Part shown: positions 35,851-44,561 of the stretch, piece after piece
How positions within the stretch are numbered: position 1 is the first letter of the stretch
Layout: every line of letters starts with the position of its first letter
Made by a program: the position numbers and the translations under genes
Notes under the pieces: generated by a model
What the model saw: the letters and a program-made list of their open reading frames with translations, nothing else
Told to the model about the DNA's origin: nothing
The model's database searches: none
Assembly: GCA_041690515.1 (NCBI GenBank)
Contig: JAWLHF010000005.1
Coordinates: 1-51,939, forward strand
DNA length: 51,939 nucleotides
DNA from: BRH-c25 sp041690515
GTDB taxonomy: Bacteria; Bacillota; Clostridia; Lutisporales; Lutisporaceae
Direction of reading: 5' to 3'

Positions 35851-37008
35851 CTATTTTCCACAGCACTTTTTATATTTTTTTCCACTACCACAAGGGCAAG
35901 GATCATTTCGTCCTATCTTAGGTGATTTTATCGCTGTTTGTATGCTGTTGAAGTCTCGTCTGGCGTTTATTCTTTTCCTATAGCTTTCATCAAAGCAAAC
36001 CCACCATTCCAGTTCCGCTATAGTATCTTCAATGAATTGCAGGTGTGTATCATTCCTGGATCCCTCTAGTACATAATCCTTTCCACACTTCATCACATCA
36101 TCAACATCTTCCATATTTATGACAGACTCATCCACCAAATCTTCTTCATAACACTTTTTTATATCTGCATACATTTCTTCCGGGTATATATCACAGAGTG
36201 CATGCACCAGAGATGCCAGCAGCATAGGGTTATTCCTTGTAGAAGTTTCTTGTATCAGCTTTCTATAGTAGGCAAGCACTTCCTCTCTCTCCAGAACACC
36301 CTGTAATGCCAAAATTGCCAACGCCTCAATAGCCTGACTCCGCATATATTCATCTGCTTTTTCGTTCTCTGTCAAGGCTTTTATCAAGCTTGTGTCAGAC
36401 CCGCATACAGACGCCAACATTCGACTGCCGGCTTCCAGTATGGAATCACCAAACAAACTATAAGGCAGGTCACCAGGTAAGCTCAAAATATCAACAAGTA
36501 TTGGATAAACCTCTTTGACACGAAACTGAGCCAAAAGATAGGCAGCATATATATGCGCAAAATAGTCATTTTCATCCCTATACATTTCAGGGTTGTCCCT
36601 TACCTTGCTCAAGATATTCAAAAGCAATGGGATTGCCTCTTCCCTTCTATATATAACTTCTTGCAGGACCTTTTCGGGAAAGCTGCCTGTGTTGTAGGCA
36701 ATTTGATCAAGCAATTCTTCAAGACTGTGTTCAGTTTCCTCTGATGCAGCAGCATTATCTAATACCAGTTCCCGTCCTAATTTGCTTAATTTCTCTTCAT
36801 ATTGCTTCTCATTAAATTCAGTTTTCTCTTTCAATACAAAATACACCTCCTCCAACAGAATGGCAGCAATCATTTCTTTAGCCTCCTGCTCTGTATACCC
36901 TTCGGCTGCAAGTCGTTGAAAGGTTAGATTCGCACACTTTGGTTCATTCAACTTTATTTGGTTTTCTACAGCCTGCAACATTTGACTTTTAAGTATTCTA
37001 TTTGACAT
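35851..37008 (-). CDS. HEAT-repeat-like protein with C-terminal SEC-C motif
   Basis: A 385-residue protein. The bulk is helical with HEAT/DUF1186-like repeats (PLLLNILSKVRDNP, YPILVDILSLPGDLPYSLFG, RSQAIEALAILALQGV). The last 20 residues are the SEC-C zinc motif IGRNDPCPCGSGKKYKKCC. SEC-C was first described at the SecA C-terminus, where it binds zinc and SecB or ribosomes, and it is also found on many uncharacterised proteins. AGGAGAAG lies about nine bases before ATG. The SEC-C coding stretch is almost identical in DNA to that at 40472-40530. Confidence 0.75.
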   Translation of the reverse strand: MSNRILKSQMLQAVENQIKLNEPKCANLTFQRLAAEGYTEQEAKEMIAAILLEEVYFVLKEKTEFNEKQYEEKLSKLGRELVLDNAAASEETEHSLEELLDQIAYNTGSFPEKVLQEVIYRREEAIPLLLNILSKVRDNPEMYRDENDYFAHIYAAYLLAQFRVKEVYPILVDILSLPGDLPYSLFGDSILEAGSRMLASVCGSDTSLIKALTENEKADEYMRSQAIEALAILALQGVLEREEVLAYYRKLIQETSTRNNPMLLASLVHALCDIYPEEMYADIKKCYEEDLVDESVINMEDVDDVMKCGKDYVLEGSRNDTHLQFIEDTIAELEWWVCFDESYRKRINARRDFNSIQTAIKSPKIGRNDPCPCGSGKKYKKCCGK

Positions 37009-37184
37009 ATTTTCACTTCTCCTGCAATTTTTATATTAAGATGATTTTCTATTTTAGATGTGCAATCTAATGCAATTATGATATACCTGTATCTTTCTGT
37101 ATTTGACAGCTCTTCTTGCATAATAGCTCAGTAAATCATATTGTCAACAATATAAATAAACCTCTAAGCTTGTATCTACTTCGT

Positions 37185-37334
37185 TTACGGGTTATATCAT
37201 CTTTTTTATCGCTTCAAGGGTCACTTTATGATCTCTAAACCAAAACTGCCCATACACCTTGATCTGCAATGGTTTCATCCACGTACAATTCTCACGACCA
37301 CCTCACAGTGCCTTGAAGAGATAAAAAAGATGTC
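37185..37334. repeat. RlmD-tail relic, copy 5, facing an inverted half copy
   Basis: Minus strand 37275-37334 reads DIFFISSRHCEVVVRIVRG and TGA. At 37192-37223 the plus strand carries the same upstream piece in reverse (ATCATCTTTTTTATCGCTTCAAGGG), giving an inverted repeat of about 25 bp around roughly 85 bases. No gene is seen in the surrounding 37009-37433 gap. Confidence 0.6.
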
Positions 37335-37433
37335 TAATGAAGCTGATGGGGCCTTGGTGGCAGGATATACTTCAATAAAGAATCCTTTTTAAGCCCAATT
37401 TTTCAAACTTTTTACATCCACAATAGGTCAGTA

Positions 37434-38480
37434 TTACTCTTCATCATTTTTTATAGAGTCAGTCAATTTGTCAAAATCAGATTTAAAAAGCTTATCCTGG
37501 ATAATACGATATTTTTCAAATTCACTCTCAGCAAATTCTTTTGCAATGGCTGCAGTCACTTTACCCGCATTCTGCAATATATCCTTATCATTAAATTGAA
37601 GGAATGCGTTAAGCTTCTTAGCCCAGTCTTCCATTGTCATTGGAATATTTCTCTCAGCTTGGCTTTCCGCATAGTCAAGATACATCGATACAAATCGATC
37701 CAAAGATTTAATTTCATTTTCCGTCAGATAATTCTTTGCTACAGAAACATCGCTTTTAACAATCTTACCTTGCGGAGCATTCTTCCATGTTGTCAATCCC
37801 ATATACTCCTTGTTACTGTCAGCTCTATTATAAATAACCTCTGCAGCAGTACTACCGTGAATTGCAAAATGCAGCTTGTTTTGAACAGTTTTAAAGAAAT
37901 CCTTTGTTATTTTAGTATGCGGATTATAATCTATAGCTGTAGAATAGATATCTGTGATTTTCTGATAGAACCTTCTTTCACTTGCCCTAATCTCTCTGAT
38001 TTCTTCTAGCAAATGATCAAAATAGTCCTCATTTAAGAAGGTACCATTTTTTAACCGTTCTTTATCTAGTACATATCCCCGAATAGCAAAGCTTCGCAGC
38101 ACTCCGGTTGCCCATTGTCTGAATTGGGTCGCCCGAATGGAATTCACACGGTAACCAACGGATATGATAGCATCAAGATTATAAAATAGAACATCTCTAT
38201 TTACTTCTCGGGTTCCTTCTTTTTGAACTATCCGATTTTTCCGGATAGTTGCTTCTTCTGTTAGTTCGCCTTCAGCATAAATATTTTTAAGATGTTCATT
38301 TATTGTTCTTACATCCACATCAAATAGCTCAGCAATCAACTTTTGCGAAAGCCAAACTGACTCATCTTCAACGCGAACCTCAATTGTATTTTCATTGACC
38401 TGTGAAGTGAATATCAAAAACTCTGCTGTACTGTTTCTTATCTGTAAAGCATTTTTTTCTTTCTTATAGTTCTCCCTCAT
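37434..38480 (-). CDS. RhuM-family protein
   Basis: A 348-residue RhuM-family protein. The N-terminal half has VEDESVWLSQKLIAELFDVD, RTINEHLKNIYAEGEL, the conserved NLDAIISVGYRVNS and RATQFRQWA, and AIRGYVLD, all family signatures. The C-terminal half is helical (AVAKNYLTENEIKSLDRFVS, MYLDYAESQA). RhuM was named in Salmonella pathogenicity island 3, and homologues are widespread near mobile and defence genes; function is unproven. GGGGG lies eight bases before ATG. It stands alone between relic copy 5 and a small gene. Confidence 0.85.
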   Translation of the reverse strand: MRENYKKEKNALQIRNSTAEFLIFTSQVNENTIEVRVEDESVWLSQKLIAELFDVDVRTINEHLKNIYAEGELTEEATIRKNRIVQKEGTREVNRDVLFYNLDAIISVGYRVNSIRATQFRQWATGVLRSFAIRGYVLDKERLKNGTFLNEDYFDHLLEEIREIRASERRFYQKITDIYSTAIDYNPHTKITKDFFKTVQNKLHFAIHGSTAAEVIYNRADSNKEYMGLTTWKNAPQGKIVKSDVSVAKNYLTENEIKSLDRFVSMYLDYAESQAERNIPMTMEDWAKKLNAFLQFNDKDILQNAGKVTAAIAKEFAESEFEKYRIIQDKLFKSDFDKLTDSIKNDEE

Positions 38481-38538
38481 TCAAGATACCCCCATAAAAC
38501 TTTATGTATCTTTAGCATAGTAAAAAATAAATTAACTA

Positions 38539-38730
38539 TCAAATTCCATAATTAACTACATTTATCAAAGCAAAGTCGATTTCTTCCATATCTGGTTCAA
38601 CTTTATCCCACTCGGTTCCAAAAAGCCTATAGTATGATAATAAGAGTTCTAATTGTAACCAGTTATTGTCTGCTATTGTAGTGAGTATGCCTGCTATTCT
38701 ATTTACCATATATTTATTTAATGTTTTCAT
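38539..38730 (-). CDS. Small hypothetical protein
   Basis: A 63-residue acidic helical protein (MKTLNKYMVNRIAGILTTIA, then a C-terminus ending DFALINVVNYGI). The start is set at the ATG with GGAGAA five bases upstream; the open frame goes 11 codons further without a ribosome site. I do not recognise the family. It lies about 60 bases upstream of the RhuM gene and might be co-transcribed. Confidence 0.45.
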   Translation of the reverse strand: MKTLNKYMVNRIAGILTTIADNNWLQLELLLSYYRLFGTEWDKVEPDMEEIDFALINVVNYGI

Positions 38731-38818
38731 ATCGTTCTCCGAAAGCTGATTATTGGCATGCATATCTTCTACAGGGCATTTCTGTAAATAAAATGGGTAA
38801 TTGCTTTGGATATAGCAT

Positions 38819-39274
38819 CTATATTTTCTTTGTTACAATGTTTTCAACCGTCACAATTCCTATGTCGATTTGCATCTGATATCCCATAGGGGGATCGGAA
38901 AGAGCCTGATAATCCCTCTTATATGCGGTACTTTTTATATTATATTCCTTCTTGAGTATGCTAACATACCGCCGTACGCTGCTTTCGCTAATCTGTACTT
39001 CATATTTCTCCTGGAGCCAGTCGTATATCTGTGCTGCAGTTACTTCACCATACTCATAAAGCCACATCAGAATCAATTCTTTATGTTGCTCAAGGCTTGA
39101 TTTCTTCGCTTTTTCTAATATCTGCTCGTCATACTCTTCTGGCGTCATATCCCAGTACTTACGAACAGCTTTTCTGCTGTACCCGGTAATACTCGCCGTC
39201 TTTCTCTGGGAGAACCCTTCGCTTTTCATTACTTGAATTTTACAATACATGACCCACCTTTTCTCCTTCTTCAT
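38819..39274 (-). pseudogene. IS21-family transposase IstA, N-terminal fragment
   Basis: About 150 codons of an IstA-like transposase: helix-turn-helix FSQRKTASITGYSRKAVRKY, a second winged-helix segment ITAAQIYDWL-like (VTAAQIYDWLQEKY) and SSVRRYVSILKKEYNIK. The conserved lead into the DDE domain (DPPMGYQMQIDIGI) follows, where the frame ends. The catalytic domain and IstB are absent, so this is a dead remnant. Confidence 0.8.
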
Positions 39275-39398
39275 TTTTCGACCTCCTGTGATGATTTAAC
39301 TGATAATCAGCTAAATTTATGCTATCACATTGATCTTATTTTTTATCTAAAGGTGGTATCCTTTTTGTGCGCGTTTTTGGTCTCCTTAATTTTATCAT

Positions 39399-39863
39399 TC
39401 ACAGCAGTGCATCGGCAATGAACATATCCCAAAAGAAATATGAAAGCTGGTCAGGAGGTATAAGTGTTTGCTCGCCTATTGCCTGTATTATGGAAGAAGG
39501 TTCTTTGCCATATCCATTCTGTTCACTGTTGATACAGGTATTCTTCAGATACGCAAACTCAATGAGTCTTTTGCCGCCTTCTGTAAAATCTCCGCAAGCC
39601 ACTACCACTTTTTCCTTCCCACGTGAATCAGTATAGGTACCAAGTAGAGTTTCTTGGGTTTTGAATCCGAGAGATGCAAAGATATGACAGGCAAGGTATT
39701 CACTGATACAATCGTTGGTGTAGCTCATGGTTTTACTACGGCTTGGGACGGGAGAAAATTTTAGCATATAGCTATTGCCCTCATAAAGAATATTAATTTT
39801 ATTCCCATTGGCTCCACCATATGCTCTGAATTTATTTACTTCACAGGATGTAAAATCAATCAT
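39399..39863 (-). pseudogene. HipA/CtkA-like kinase toxin, 3'-truncated
   Basis: About 155 codons of the N-terminal part of a HipA/CtkA-like kinase: FRAYGGANGNKINILYEGN, a conserved YMLKFSP lysine, and the EYLACHIFASLGF and MFIADALL segments. Family members continue with GNFDRHxxN and the DFD magnesium site, which are absent because the frame stops right after DALL. ATG at 39863 has GGAGG nine bases upstream. It overlaps the XRE gene by eight bases, as in hipBA-type operons. The toxin cannot be active as a kinase. Confidence 0.75.
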
Positions 39864-40314
39864 TAGTACCATCCTCCTTCCCCACTATTCCGAGATATTT
39901 TTCACGCAGATAACTTGCCTGTTCCTCTGTAATTAAGCTTGCCCAAAGGTCGGCATTAATTGCTCCATTCAACTCGTTCCACAAGCAATCAAGATATAGT
40001 ACCTGCTCCTTTTCACCTTTTATATAATCTTCTATTGCTTTTTGAACACTTTCCGATAGGTCTGCTTCCAAGTAAGTTTTTGTTTGGGGTTTCCCGATAG
40101 CTGTATTTTTTTCCGCTTCTATTTCAAGTGCCAAAAGCTCCTCTATGGATATTCCAAGTGTTTTGGATAGTTTCGCAAGCGTTCCCGCACCGCATCGATT
40201 CAAATTAGTTTTTCCTGAACAAATATCTGCGAGCGTAGCCCATGGAATCCCACTGGTTTTTGATAAACGATAACGGGATATCTGCATATCCTTTAAAAGT
40301 TGTTGTAAAGTCAT
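39856..40314 (-). CDS. XRE-family regulator / HipB-like antitoxin
   Basis: A 152-residue protein with an N-terminal XRE helix-turn-helix (RLSKTSGIPWATLADICSGK, RCGAGTLAKLSKTLGISIEE) and a C-terminal helical extension (VQKAIEDYIKGEKEQVLYLD). It is the promoter-proximal partner of the truncated kinase and was probably its antitoxin and repressor. The promoter spacer holds a TCGG/CCGA inverted repeat. With the toxin broken it may persist only as a regulator. Confidence 0.83.
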   Translation of the reverse strand: MTLQQLLKDMQISRYRLSKTSGIPWATLADICSGKTNLNRCGAGTLAKLSKTLGISIEELLALEIEAEKNTAIGKPQTKTYLEADLSESVQKAIEDYIKGEKEQVLYLDCLWNELNGAINADLWASLITEEQASYLREKYLGIVGKEDGTND

Positions 40315-40332
40315 TTTTCATCACCTACTTAA

Positions 40333-40361
40333 ATTATATCGGTGTGCCGACATATCGTCAA
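40333..40361 (-). promoter_or_regulatory. Promoter and operator of the XRE-HipA unit
   Basis: Minus-strand TTGACG (40356-40361), 17 bases, TATAAT (40333-40338). The spacer contains the inverted repeat TCGG-TGTG-CCGA (40339-40350), a likely binding site of the XRE protein. Confidence 0.72.
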
Positions 40362-40457
40362 GCGAAGTTACAATATGTCCTCTATATTTTGATTTTAGCA
40401 ATTTGATTGAGAGAATAATATTGATGACGCTCAAGTCAGTATTATTACGAAATATTG

Positions 40458-41345
40458 TTAATTTTTATTAAGGCAACATTTTTTATATTTTTTTCCACTA
40501 CCACAAGGGCAAGGATCATTGCGTCCAACTTTTATATTTGGCGATTCTTCCTTCTTTTCATTCGAGCCGAATTTCTTGATTATTTTGCTTGAAGCGCTCT
40601 TCACTTCATTATAACGCCTCTTTAAAATACCAAAAATCTCAGGCCTGCTATCATGAAGGAATTTAATAACCTCAGAAATCCCAGTTGTCCCACATTTGTT
40701 GAATTCAACGTCATATTTGAAATTGTTTATATTCATCCTGACAGCAAACTCCGGCTCTTGTGTTTTCTTTGAATCATCAATTTTAAAAAACGTCAGCACC
40801 GCCTCGTTACAAAGACATTTAGGGTTTGTACAATACTGGTCATCAAAAAACCACTTCTCAGTTTCCTTAAATTCAAAAGAGAATTTATCTATATCACAAC
40901 TGCCAAATATCTCAGAGTAAGCCATCACATTTCCATCAAGAATCATTTTTACCGTACTATCTGACACGTAGTCTAAATAATGTTTTTTGCCATATTCCTT
41001 TGCTCTGACAAAATGAGAAAGAAGCTTTTCTTTAAGTTCATCAATATTCTCCAAAAACTCCTTCAGCATTATGTCGGACTTAATCTTTTTATTAAATACT
41101 TTCTTTTCAGTCACCTTCCATGTGTGCATATCCAATCTTATCAAAAACCAATCATTTTGAGGCTCTCCATCTTCAGAAAGCTCTATAAATGTTAATATCG
41201 CATCAGCACAATTGCATCCTGGATTAACACAATATGCTTCATGAACCAAAATATTTGAATTAAATCCATTGAACTTTATAACAATATAATCAATTTCCTC
41301 TTCATCATTTAAAATTTTAGCATATGGTAGAACACTTGCAGACAT
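40458..41345 (-). CDS. SEC-C-tailed protein of unknown function
   Basis: A 295-residue protein. Two related halves each carry a Cys cluster: CVNPGCNCADAIL near residue 40 and CTNPKCLCNEAVL near residue 175, both CxNPxCxC, looking like paired zinc sites. The C-terminal SEC-C motif is VGRNDPCPCGSGKKYKKCC. ATG at 41345 has GGAGG nine bases upstream. An ATG 25 codons earlier overlaps the upstream stop but lacks a ribosome site and codes for unlikely sequence. It follows another SEC-C gene, so they are co-transcribed. Function unknown. Confidence 0.72.
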   Translation of the reverse strand: MSASVLPYAKILNDEEEIDYIVIKFNGFNSNILVHEAYCVNPGCNCADAILTFIELSEDGEPQNDWFLIRLDMHTWKVTEKKVFNKKIKSDIMLKEFLENIDELKEKLLSHFVRAKEYGKKHYLDYVSDSTVKMILDGNVMAYSEIFGSCDIDKFSFEFKETEKWFFDDQYCTNPKCLCNEAVLTFFKIDDSKKTQEPEFAVRMNINNFKYDVEFNKCGTTGISEVIKFLHDSRPEIFGILKRRYNEVKSASSKIIKKFGSNEKKEESPNIKVGRNDPCPCGSGKKYKKCCLNKN

Positions 41346-41416
41346 ATATTTTATCCTCCAATCGATTAATGCATTGATCCAAAAATTCGAAGAAGGTAGC
41401 ACCTTCGTTATATATT

Positions 41417-42763
41417 TCATTCCAAACTTGTAATAATCCCGTGCCTTATAGCCTTGTCATGCATCTCACGGAAAGCCGCCTTTGCACCTTCCCCAAATCC
41501 TATAGACATGGAACTTATAAAGCTATCATAAATAATCTTACCTTTGAATGGAAGCAAAACTGTTTCAATTTGAGCGGGCAAGTCTCGTCGCAACGTGTTA
41601 GCTACCGAATTACTTATCCCTTTTATGCCATAAAGCCTGTCTTCGCCTTGTTCATCCGAAGCAAGCACAACGGCATATTCCGGCCTATACTCCAAAATAA
41701 AGAGCATCCCTTTTTTATGTTTTGTTCTCCACAGCTTCAAAATGTCGATTTTCTCTTGCGGAAGTTCCGTTTCATTGATATACTCGTCTATCAGCTCCGG
41801 CTTTTTCCACAGTACTTCTCTGACTTTGTGCACCATCATATCGCTGACGGTGTTAGGATATTCCGACTTGATTTTGGCCTTGATTACACCCATCCGTTCA
41901 TTGACAAATCCCATTAAACCATACCATGTCTCATAGAAAAGTCTGCATTCATCAGAGCTTAACTGTGCCGATTTTGTATCGTCAACCATGGCACAACACT
42001 TCTTGTATTTCTTTCCGCTTCCACACGGGCAGGGATCGTTACGTCCAACTTGCGGTCTTTGCAATTCTGGAAACTTAACAATATTTTCATTGTGTTTGCT
42101 AATAATCTCATGAAGTTCGGACGGCGTGTATCCGTTATTTTCCCAGATGCGTGTGTTATTTTTTGCAAGCATAATAAGATTAATAAACTCCTGCAGCTGT
42201 TTTTCACCGTCAAATATGAGATAATGTCTGTCCAAAATAGACCCCATTTCCCTTATCCCGTCACCGTAAGTTATATAATTTCTAACTTCATCATAGCCGT
42301 CCGTAGTATTTTTACCGTAACCAAAAACGTCGTACATAAAACGGCGTACATTCCACCAGTGGTCGTTATCTGTATAATCTTCAATGACGTAATTGAGAAA
42401 TTCGTCTTTTTCGGGTATGTAGCGGGGTTTGTCCGCTTGGTGCTTAAGCAAATAGTCTGCGTGGTCAAAGTTGTCAAAAAACAAATAATGAACAATGTAT
42501 TCCTTATAAAAACAGTACCAGCCATCTTTTAACACAAGCGGCAGAAGGAGAATATAAATCTCTTCTTCGGTTGTCTGGTCTATGTTTTGCTTGTTGAAGA
42601 TATCAACAAAGTCTTCACGACTTATAATGCCATATAGGTTTACCGCCGCCCTTGCATAAGAATCAAGCAGCTTGCGGGTAACTGCCCTTCCGTTTGGGCA
42701 ACGGACCATATCCGACGTACGGTTATATTGTTCAAAAATTTTCTTTGCATTTTCTTCACTCAT
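41417..42763 (-). CDS. Protein with internal SEC-C motif, unknown function
   Basis: A 448-residue protein. The helical N-terminal domain (about 1-225) is followed by VGRNDPCPCGSGKKYKKCC near residues 242-260 and a further helical C-terminal domain of about 185 residues (YETWYGLMGFVNERMGVIKA). An internal SEC-C between two domains is less usual than a terminal one. ATG at 42763 has AAGGAG about ten bases upstream. It sits between an AlbA-type ATP-binding gene and another SEC-C gene on the same strand. Confidence 0.72.
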   Translation of the reverse strand: MSEENAKKIFEQYNRTSDMVRCPNGRAVTRKLLDSYARAAVNLYGIISREDFVDIFNKQNIDQTTEEEIYILLLPLVLKDGWYCFYKEYIVHYLFFDNFDHADYLLKHQADKPRYIPEKDEFLNYVIEDYTDNDHWWNVRRFMYDVFGYGKNTTDGYDEVRNYITYGDGIREMGSILDRHYLIFDGEKQLQEFINLIMLAKNNTRIWENNGYTPSELHEIISKHNENIVKFPELQRPQVGRNDPCPCGSGKKYKKCCAMVDDTKSAQLSSDECRLFYETWYGLMGFVNERMGVIKAKIKSEYPNTVSDMMVHKVREVLWKKPELIDEYINETELPQEKIDILKLWRTKHKKGMLFILEYRPEYAVVLASDEQGEDRLYGIKGISNSVANTLRRDLPAQIETVLLPFKGKIIYDSFISSMSIGFGEGAKAAFREMHDKAIRHGIITSLE

Positions 42764-42824
42764 ATTATTATCACTCCTTACCTCCACAAGTATTACACTG
42801 GTCAATCTTTTCAACAATATACTC

Positions 42825-44111
42825 TTACTTCACCATATACCTCGTCAGCCTGCCACTACCAACTTTTTTGATAAGCTCTTTTCCCAGCATTTCTTTGAGC
42901 ATATTAATTGCGTGAGTTGTTCCAATTCCGAGAGCTTCTTCAACATCGCTACGAGTGATTTCTTTTTGCTTCTCAAATAATCTGAGTATCGGTAAATACT
43001 TTGCATCTTCTACACTCAGTTCTTGTGCATGCGTGTTAGGTAAAACCACTCTAAAGGCACCTTCCACATTTTCAAACTTAGGTTGCACTGGTAAACCTTT
43101 ATAGCAACTGATTATCTTGCTAATACCTGTGCCGTATGCCTCAATTAGCTTCATTCTATAAAATAAGCTTGCAAGCTTTTCATTTCTAAGTTGAGATGCT
43201 CCCAGCATAGCTGCCTCCAATGACAAACCTGAAACCAATCCGCCTAAGGAGATAATCTCTAACCGATCAGAGTAAAGGTTAATAATTGTACTACCACTAA
43301 AGGAATAATCTCTGTGAACAATGGCATTCAGCAATGCTTCACGAACGGCACCTTCTGGATAATCTCTTTCATCTATACGTAGTAAATCATGGAAGGTAGC
43401 TTTGGTGCCATTATAAAAATCTATGGTTTTATAAGCGTCTGTAAGTTGAACAAATAGAGAGCCTGTCAGTTCCTTTCGATCTTTAAACACCAATTTATCG
43501 GCGCCTTGAAAAACAGCAAATTTGATAGAATGTTTACACTGATCTGAAACTAGTAGTCCCATGTTTGTATAAATATCATCAGAGGTCAGAATGCCTAAAT
43601 TTTTCATCTGCACTTCAGAAAATTCTAAATTTCTTTTTTCCATCTCTATATTTAAACTAGTAAAGGTCAGTTCTTGTATGAGAGAACGATTACTTTCAAA
43701 TGAATCACCATCGGTCATTTTTATCATCATACGGATAGCATCTTCAGATGCTGGAACAGATGTTGTTCCACTTCTAACATATACGCCTGTTGGTTTAAGT
43801 CCTTTGTCAAATAGGTAGTAAGGCTTTTTTGTTCCTTGACTAACCGTTAATTTAACAAAATACTTATTATTTTCTTGCAATAACTCAATATTTGTAAACA
43901 TAGAAACATCAGGACGTATACCGTCTCTTAAAGAATTTGATATCTGTTGCATTACTAAGTCGGCATTATCAAGACCAACAATTTCTCCGCTATCATGCAC
44001 ACCAATATAGATAGTTCCGCCATTTGTATTTGCAAATGCTACAATTTCTTTTTCTATATCAGGCGTATATATTTCCTTCAATTCCACGGTTTCGCTTTCA
44101 TACAATTTCAT
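42825..44111 (-). CDS. AlbA_2/Schlafen-type ATP-binding regulator
   Basis: A 428-residue protein of the bacterial Schlafen-like (AlbA_2) group. The N-terminal AlbA_2 domain (ESETVELKE, EIVAFANTNGGTIYIGV) is followed by a GHKL-type C-terminal ATPase fold (PEGAVREALLNAIVHRDY with the N box, then IISLGGLVSG and AYGTGISKI) and a terminal winged helix (ITRSDVEEALGIGTTHAINM). Such proteins are often transcription regulators near mobile or defence genes. AAGGAG lies seven bases before the ATG at 44111. A 9-bp inverted repeat upstream suggests autoregulation. Confidence 0.85.
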   Translation of the reverse strand: MKLYESETVELKEIYTPDIEKEIVAFANTNGGTIYIGVHDSGEIVGLDNADLVMQQISNSLRDGIRPDVSMFTNIELLQENNKYFVKLTVSQGTKKPYYLFDKGLKPTGVYVRSGTTSVPASEDAIRMMIKMTDGDSFESNRSLIQELTFTSLNIEMEKRNLEFSEVQMKNLGILTSDDIYTNMGLLVSDQCKHSIKFAVFQGADKLVFKDRKELTGSLFVQLTDAYKTIDFYNGTKATFHDLLRIDERDYPEGAVREALLNAIVHRDYSFSGSTIINLYSDRLEIISLGGLVSGLSLEAAMLGASQLRNEKLASLFYRMKLIEAYGTGISKIISCYKGLPVQPKFENVEGAFRVVLPNTHAQELSVEDAKYLPILRLFEKQKEITRSDVEEALGIGTTHAINMLKEMLGKELIKKVGSGRLTRYMVK

Positions 44112-44134
44112 AATGTCACTCCTTATATCAGTTT

Positions 44135-44173
44135 CTATCACTTATAACACTATACTAACATTGAAAGTGATAG
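44135..44173. promoter_or_regulatory. Inverted repeat upstream of the AlbA-type gene
   Basis: CTATCACTT (44135-44143) and AAGTGATAG (44165-44173) form a perfect 9-bp inverted repeat 21 bases apart. A minus-strand TTGTAT-17-TAGTAT promoter-like pair overlaps it. It is a probable operator; which protein binds is unknown. Confidence 0.5.
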
Positions 44174-44204
44174 TATACAAGGAGAACCGGTTTACATTTT
44201 ACGA

Positions 44205-44489
44205 CAATGTGTTTTAAAGCTGGTCAGCTCCAAGGCCGACTACGAAGATGTAGCCGAGGAGATCCACCATCTGCGTGAACAGAAGCAGAATATGCTGGTA
44301 GAGGATGCCAACCGTGATGAATTACGCAAACGAATAGCCGATATGAGCACATTCCTACAGGAACAGCCCACTGCTATTGCTGGATACGACGAGCAACTTA
44401 TCCGACGGCTTATTGAAAAAGTCACCGTCTACGAGGACAAATTCACCGTGGAATTCAAGTCCGGCGTGACGGTGGATGTGGCAGAATAA
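44205..44489 (+). pseudogene. Large serine recombinase, C-terminal remnant
   Basis: About 94 codons without a start reading LKLVSSKADYEDVAEEIHHL, then FLQEQPTAIAGYDEQLIRRL and IEKVTVYEDKFTVEFKSGVT, ending VDVAE. This is the DUF4368-type tail of large serine recombinases from Tn4451/ICE-type elements. Base composition is visibly more GC-rich than its neighbours, which marks it as foreign. The catalytic and DNA-binding domains are gone. Confidence 0.85.
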
Positions 44490-44504
44490 GATTAAAAACT
44501 AGGA

Positions 44505-44537
44505 AGGCACTCTACGAAATTAGAACGTAGGGTGCCT
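44505..44537 (+). terminator. Hairpin after the recombinase remnant
   Basis: AGGCACTCTACG pairs with CGTAGGGTGCCT with one mismatch and a nine-base loop. It lies 16 bases after the remnant stop. The T-tract is poor. Confidence 0.5.
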
Positions 44538-44561
44538 CGCGTTGTTATATTATACTGATAT

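Noticed and set aside
41441..42532. Plus-strand frames of 158 and 160 codons opposite the SEC-C gene
   Set aside because: The minus-strand gene has clear motifs and a ribosome site. The opposite frames have neither.
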